Position numbers and translations under genes: made by a program
Source: Thioclava marina
GTDB lineage: Bacteria > Pseudomonadota > Alphaproteobacteria > Rhodobacterales > Rhodobacteraceae
Reading direction: 5' to 3'
Length of the DNA: 64,000 bases
Assembly: GCF_002020135.1 (NCBI RefSeq)
Contig: NZ_MPZS01000001.1
Location: 1 to 64,000, forward strand
Shown here: in pieces, positions 61,047-64,000 of the stretch
How the letters are laid out: each line of letters opens with the position of its first letter
How positions within the stretch are numbered: the first letter of the stretch is position 1
The notes under the pieces: model-generated
Databases searched by the model: none
Told to the model about the DNA's origin: nothing
Seen by the model: the letters and a program-made list of their open reading frames with translations, nothing else

Positions 61047-63251
61047 TCAGCCGATGATGGCGTTGAGCGTTGCGCTCGGGCGCATCACCGCGGCGAGTTT
61101 CGCCGGGTCGGCGTGGTAGTAGCCGCCGATATCGGCCGGCTTGCCCTGAACGGCGGCGAGTTCCGCCACGATCTTCGCTTCGTCATCGGCCAGCGCCTTC
61201 GCGACGGGCGCGAATTCGGCTGCGAGTTCCGCGTCGTCGCCCTGGGCGGCCAGAGCCTCGGCCCAGTAACGGGCGAACCAGTAATGGCTGTCGCGGTTGT
61301 CGGGCTGGCCGACCTTGCGCGAGGGCGAGCGGTCATTGTCGAGGATGCCCTGCGTCGCGACATCCACCGCGTCGCCCAGCACCTTCGCCTTGGCGTTGCC
61401 TTTCGTTTCCGCGAGGAAACGGAAGCTTTCACCGAGCGCACAGAACTCGCCGAGGCTGTCCCAGCGCAGGTGGTCTTCTTCCAGAAGCTGCTGGACGTGC
61501 TTGGGGGCCGAGCCGCCCGCGCCGGTCTCGAACAGACCGCCGCCCTGCATCAGCTTCACGATCGAGAGCATCTTGGCCGAGGTGGCCAGTTCCAGGATCG
61601 GGAAGAGGTCGGTCAGGTAGTCGCGCAGCACGTTGCCGGTGATCGCGATGGTGTTCTCGCCCTTGGTGATGGTCTCGAGCGAGGCGATGGTGGCTTCGCG
61701 CGGCGCCATGATCTCGAACTTGTCGGCAACGCCCTTGGCTTCGAGGATCGGCTTCACATATTTGATCAACTCCGCGTCATGGGCGCGGTTTTCGTCGAGC
61801 CAGAAGATCGCACGGTAGCCGGTCAGGCGCTGGCGATCGATCGCGAGGTTCACCCAGTCCTCGATCGGCGCCTTGCGGGCCGAGGCCGAGCGCCAGATAT
61901 CACCAGCCTTGACCTCATGCGCGTGCAGCACGGTGCCATCGTCGAGCACCATCTTCACCACGCCGTCGGTGGGGATTTCGAAGGTGGTGGGGTGCGAGCC
62001 GTATTCCTCGGCCTTCTGCGCCATCAGGCCGATGTTCTGAACGGTGCCCGCGGTGGCGGGGTTCAGCTTGCCGTTGGCTTTGAAGAACTCGACCGCGGCG
62101 TCATAGACCGGCGCATAGGAGTTGTCCGGGATCACGCAGACGCAGTCATGTTCCTTGCCATCGGGGCCCCAGCCCTTGCCGCCAGCGCGGATCAGCGCGG
62201 GCATCGAGGCGTCGATGATGACGTCCGAGGGCACGTGCAGGTTGGTGATGCCCTTGTCGGAGTTCACCATATACATCGGCGGACGCTCGGCGGTGACGGC
62301 CTCGATTGCGGCCATGATCTCAGGCTGATCCTTCACGCGGGCGAGCAGGTCGCCCAGACCCGAATTCGGGTTCACGCCGAGCGCCTTCATCTCGTCGCCG
62401 TATTTCTCGAAGACCGGCTTGAGCCAGGCCTTGACCGCATGGCCGAAGATGATCGGATCCGAGACCTTCATCATCGTCGCTTTCATGTGCAGCGAGAACA
62501 GGACGCCTTCGTCCTTGGTCTTCGCGATCTCGTCCTCGAGGAACGAATCCAGCGCGGATGCCGACATATAGGTCGCATCGACCACGGTGCCCGCCGGGTA
62601 CTTCACGCCTTCCTTCAGAACGGTCTCGGTCTTGGCGTTTTCCAGGACGATCGTCGCGGTTGCTTCCTTGGGCAGGGTGGCCGAGACTTCATTCGAGAAG
62701 AAATCGCCGCCCGACATTGCTGCGACGCGGGTCTTGCTGTCCCTGGTCCACTCACCCATGCGGTGCGGGTTGGCCTGGGCGAATTTCTTCACCGCGGTTG
62801 CGGCGCGGCGATCCGAGTTGCCCTCGCGCAGGACCGGGTTCACGGCCGAGCCCTTGATCGAGTCGTATTTCGCGCGGACCGCTTTCTCGGCGTCGGTCTT
62901 CGGCTCTTCGGGGTAGTCGGGCAGGGCGTAGCCTTGCGATTGCAGCTCCTTGATCGCGGCCACGAGCTGCGGCACCGAGGCAGAAATGTTCGGGAGCTTG
63001 ATCACATTGGCTTCGGGCGTCTTCACCAGTTCGCCCAGCTCGGCCAGATCGTCCGAGATGCGCTGCTCTTCGGTCAGCATTTCGGGGAAGGTGGCGAGGA
63101 TACGGCCCGCAAGCGAGATGTCCTTGGTGCCGACCGAAATCCCGGCGGCAGAGGCGAATTTGCGGATGATCGGCAGCAGCGAGGCGCTGGCGAGTTCGGG
63201 GGCCTCGTCGACCTTGGTGTAGATGATATCGGGGGTATTTTTATCGGCCAT
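61047..63251 (-). CDS. NADP-dependent isocitrate dehydrogenase, monomeric type
   Basis: A 734-residue monomeric IDH, a family distinct from the dimeric enzyme although structurally related. Signatures: [20 protein letters not shown] at the start, [40 protein letters not shown], and [20 protein letters not shown] near the end. The start at 63251 follows GGAGGG-like sequence; the extra upstream codons to 63293 are unlikely. Isocitrate oxidation through two isozymes may give separate control of TCA flux or NADPH supply. Confidence 0.95.
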   Translation of the reverse strand: MADKNTPDIIYTKVDEAPELASASLLPIIRKFASAAGISVGTKDISLAGRILATFPEMLTEEQRISDDLAELGELVKTPEANVIKLPNISASVPQLVAAIKELQSQGYALPDYPEEPKTDAEKAVRAKYDSIKGSAVNPVLREGNSDRRAATAVKKFAQANPHRMGEWTRDSKTRVAAMSGGDFFSNEVSATLPKEATATIVLENAKTETVLKEGVKYPAGTVVDATYMSASALDSFLEDEIAKTKDEGVLFSLHMKATMMKVSDPIIFGHAVKAWLKPVFEKYGDEMKALGVNPNSGLGDLLARVKDQPEIMAAIEAVTAERPPMYMVNSDKGITNLHVPSDVIIDASMPALIRAGGKGWGPDGKEHDCVCVIPDNSYAPVYDAAVEFFKANGKLNPATAGTVQNIGLMAQKAEEYGSHPTTFEIPTDGVVKMVLDDGTVLHAHEVKAGDIWRSASARKAPIEDWVNLAIDRQRLTGYRAIFWLDENRAHDAELIKYVKPILEAKGVADKFEIMAPREATIASLETITKGENTIAITGNVLRDYLTDLFPILELATSAKMLSIVKLMQGGGLFETGAGGSAPKHVQQLLEEDHLRWDSLGEFCALGESFRFLAETKGNAKAKVLGDAVDVATQGILDNDRSPSRKVGQPDNRDSHYWFARYWAEALAAQGDDAELAAEFAPVAKALADDEAKIVAELAAVQGKPADIGGYYHADPAKLAAVMRPSATLNAIIG

Positions 63252-63353
63252 TGCGGAGCCCTCTCGGTTGGAGTCTCGGTTTCGCTGCCTCATACCCGAT
63301 TCAGATCCGCTTGGCTAGACGGTATGCGATTGTATACGGGAAGGCTCTGCCAC

Positions 63354-63779
63354 TTATCGCCGAGGGGGGCGGATGCGGCACTGGTCGGGACCGCTCAGCC
63401 GAAGCGCGATCGCGATCAGGCTGACGAGACTCAGCGCAATCAGGGTCAACGGAATGTTGCGCGCGGCGATGTTGGTGCCGAGATGCGCGCAATCGGGAAT
63501 GAGCACCAGATAGATCACGAAAGGCGCAATGGCGAGGCTCAGCACCATCCACTCGACCCAGTTGAAATAGAGCCCGTTGCGAAACAGCCTCAGCATGGCC
63601 GGGGCGCTCAGGAGAAGCAGAAAGGCTGGGATCGTGTCGTCGTCGCTGCCCGAGGACAGCAATTCGCGACAAGCAATGCCATCCGACCCGATCAGCGGTG
63701 CGTCGAAGGAGTCAAAAAGAAGGCCGAGGAGCATGGCGCTCAGAAGTGAGAGGAAGAACAGGATGTTCCAGCCGCTCAT
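63354..63779 (-). CDS. Hypothetical four-helix membrane protein
   Basis: A 141-residue protein with about four membrane helices (ILFFLSLLSAMLLGLLF, IPAFLLLLSAPAMLRLF, WMVLSLAIAPFVIYLVLI, IPLTLIALSLVSLIAIAL). The start at 63779 overlaps the HD-hydrolase stop as ATGA. No family recognised. Confidence 0.75.
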   Translation of the reverse strand: MSGWNILFFLSLLSAMLLGLLFDSFDAPLIGSDGIACRELLSSGSDDDTIPAFLLLLSAPAMLRLFRNGLYFNWVEWMVLSLAIAPFVIYLVLIPDCAHLGTNIAARNIPLTLIALSLVSLIAIALRLSGPDQCRIRPPRR

Positions 63780-64000
63780 CGCGCCGTGAACCATCCTTCG
63801 ACCCTGGCCCGGACCCATTCCCAGACCGCAGGCGCGCCGCGTGAGATCTTGGTGCCGATCCGGTCTTCGAGTTGGGAGAAGCTGACGTCATACTCGATCC
63901 ACGATCCGCCGCCCGACTGGTGGTTGAGCAGCACCGGCTGCACCCGGTCGAGCGATTTGGCGAAGATGGCATCGGGGCTCTCGTTCGCCTCGAATTCGTG
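63776..64000 (-). CDS. HD-domain hydrolase, C-terminal part (runs off the window)
   Basis: The last 74 codons of a gene continuing beyond the window: EFEANESPDAIFAKSLDRVQ, PVLLNHQSGGGSWIEYDVSF, ending VRARVEGWFTAR. The E-x-x-E-S-P-D-A-x-F-A-K-x-x-D-R pattern is typical of HD_3/YfbR-like hydrolases, which include 5'-deoxynucleotidases; the metal-binding HD residues would lie outside the window. Coupled to the downstream membrane protein by ATGA. Confidence 0.8.
   Translation of the reverse strand, partial: HEFEANESPDAIFAKSLDRVQPVLLNHQSGGGSWIEYDVSFSQLEDRIGTKISRGAPAVWEWVRARVEGWFTAR

Noticed and set aside
59691-63749. A 1352-codon open frame on the plus strand
   Set aside because: It runs antisense to both isocitrate dehydrogenase genes. 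Its His/Arg/Asp/Val-rich composition is the mirror of high-GC codon bias, and it shows no domain.

Overview
The window is a high-GC alphaproteobacterial chromosome segment. Gene content and order point to Rhodobacteraceae in the broad sense: dusB-ntrB-ntrC-ntrY-ntrX with NtrC lacking GAFTGA, ChpT beside a DUF3553 gene, fused ispDF, olsBA, yajC-secDF-ccmABCDG, and a type-2 lumazine synthase under an FMN riboswitch. The genus cannot be read from the sequence alone.

Layout. 1-4.6 kb: tRNA-Asp, proA, chpT, ornithine-lipid genes olsBA, and a small DUF4169/ribbon-helix-helix pair. 5-11.3 kb: protein export (yajC, secD, secF) running into cytochrome c maturation (ccmABCDG). 11.5-16.3 kb: hpt, a RatA/COQ10-like gene, amt, cinA-type amidase, pgpA and ispDF. 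16.5-23.7 kb: dusB and the two nitrogen two-component systems. 23.8-30.7 kb: a branched-chain amino-acid-type ABC transporter and a GlxA-family regulator. 30.8-38.7 kb: class II DAHP synthase, a phytase/esterase-like protein, RNase E, riboswitch-ribH, a TusA-like protein and ccdA. 54.8-64 kb: typA, an SMR transporter, a YbjN-like protein, two YitT paralogues, two unrelated isocitrate dehydrogenases and the end of an HD-hydrolase gene.

Between ccdA and typA sits a foreign 15.9-kb integrative and mobilisable element (38923-54820). It is bounded by a 7-bp direct repeat (GCCCCCT) and carries inverted ACCGATAGT arms just inside each end. It encodes a large serine recombinase at the left end and a MobV-type relaxase at the right end. 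Integration disrupted the GGGGGC-AGC-GCCCCC palindrome of a dispersed intergenic repeat that is present elsewhere in the window. In the excised circle the recombinase reading frame would stop immediately after the core; in the integrated form it runs 105 codons into host DNA.

The cargo looks like defence or accessory material. It includes an OLD-type ATPase/TOPRIM protein with an AIPR-family protein, three small genes separated by strong hairpins, and a six-hairpin structured array. It also has a tightly coupled four-gene operon (radical SAM, DEDDh exonuclease, P-loop kinase-like NTPase, aldo/keto reductase) and a zinc-ribbon/PLD-type nuclease facing that operon. The four-gene operon is the best candidate for an undescribed system; its function is unknown to me.
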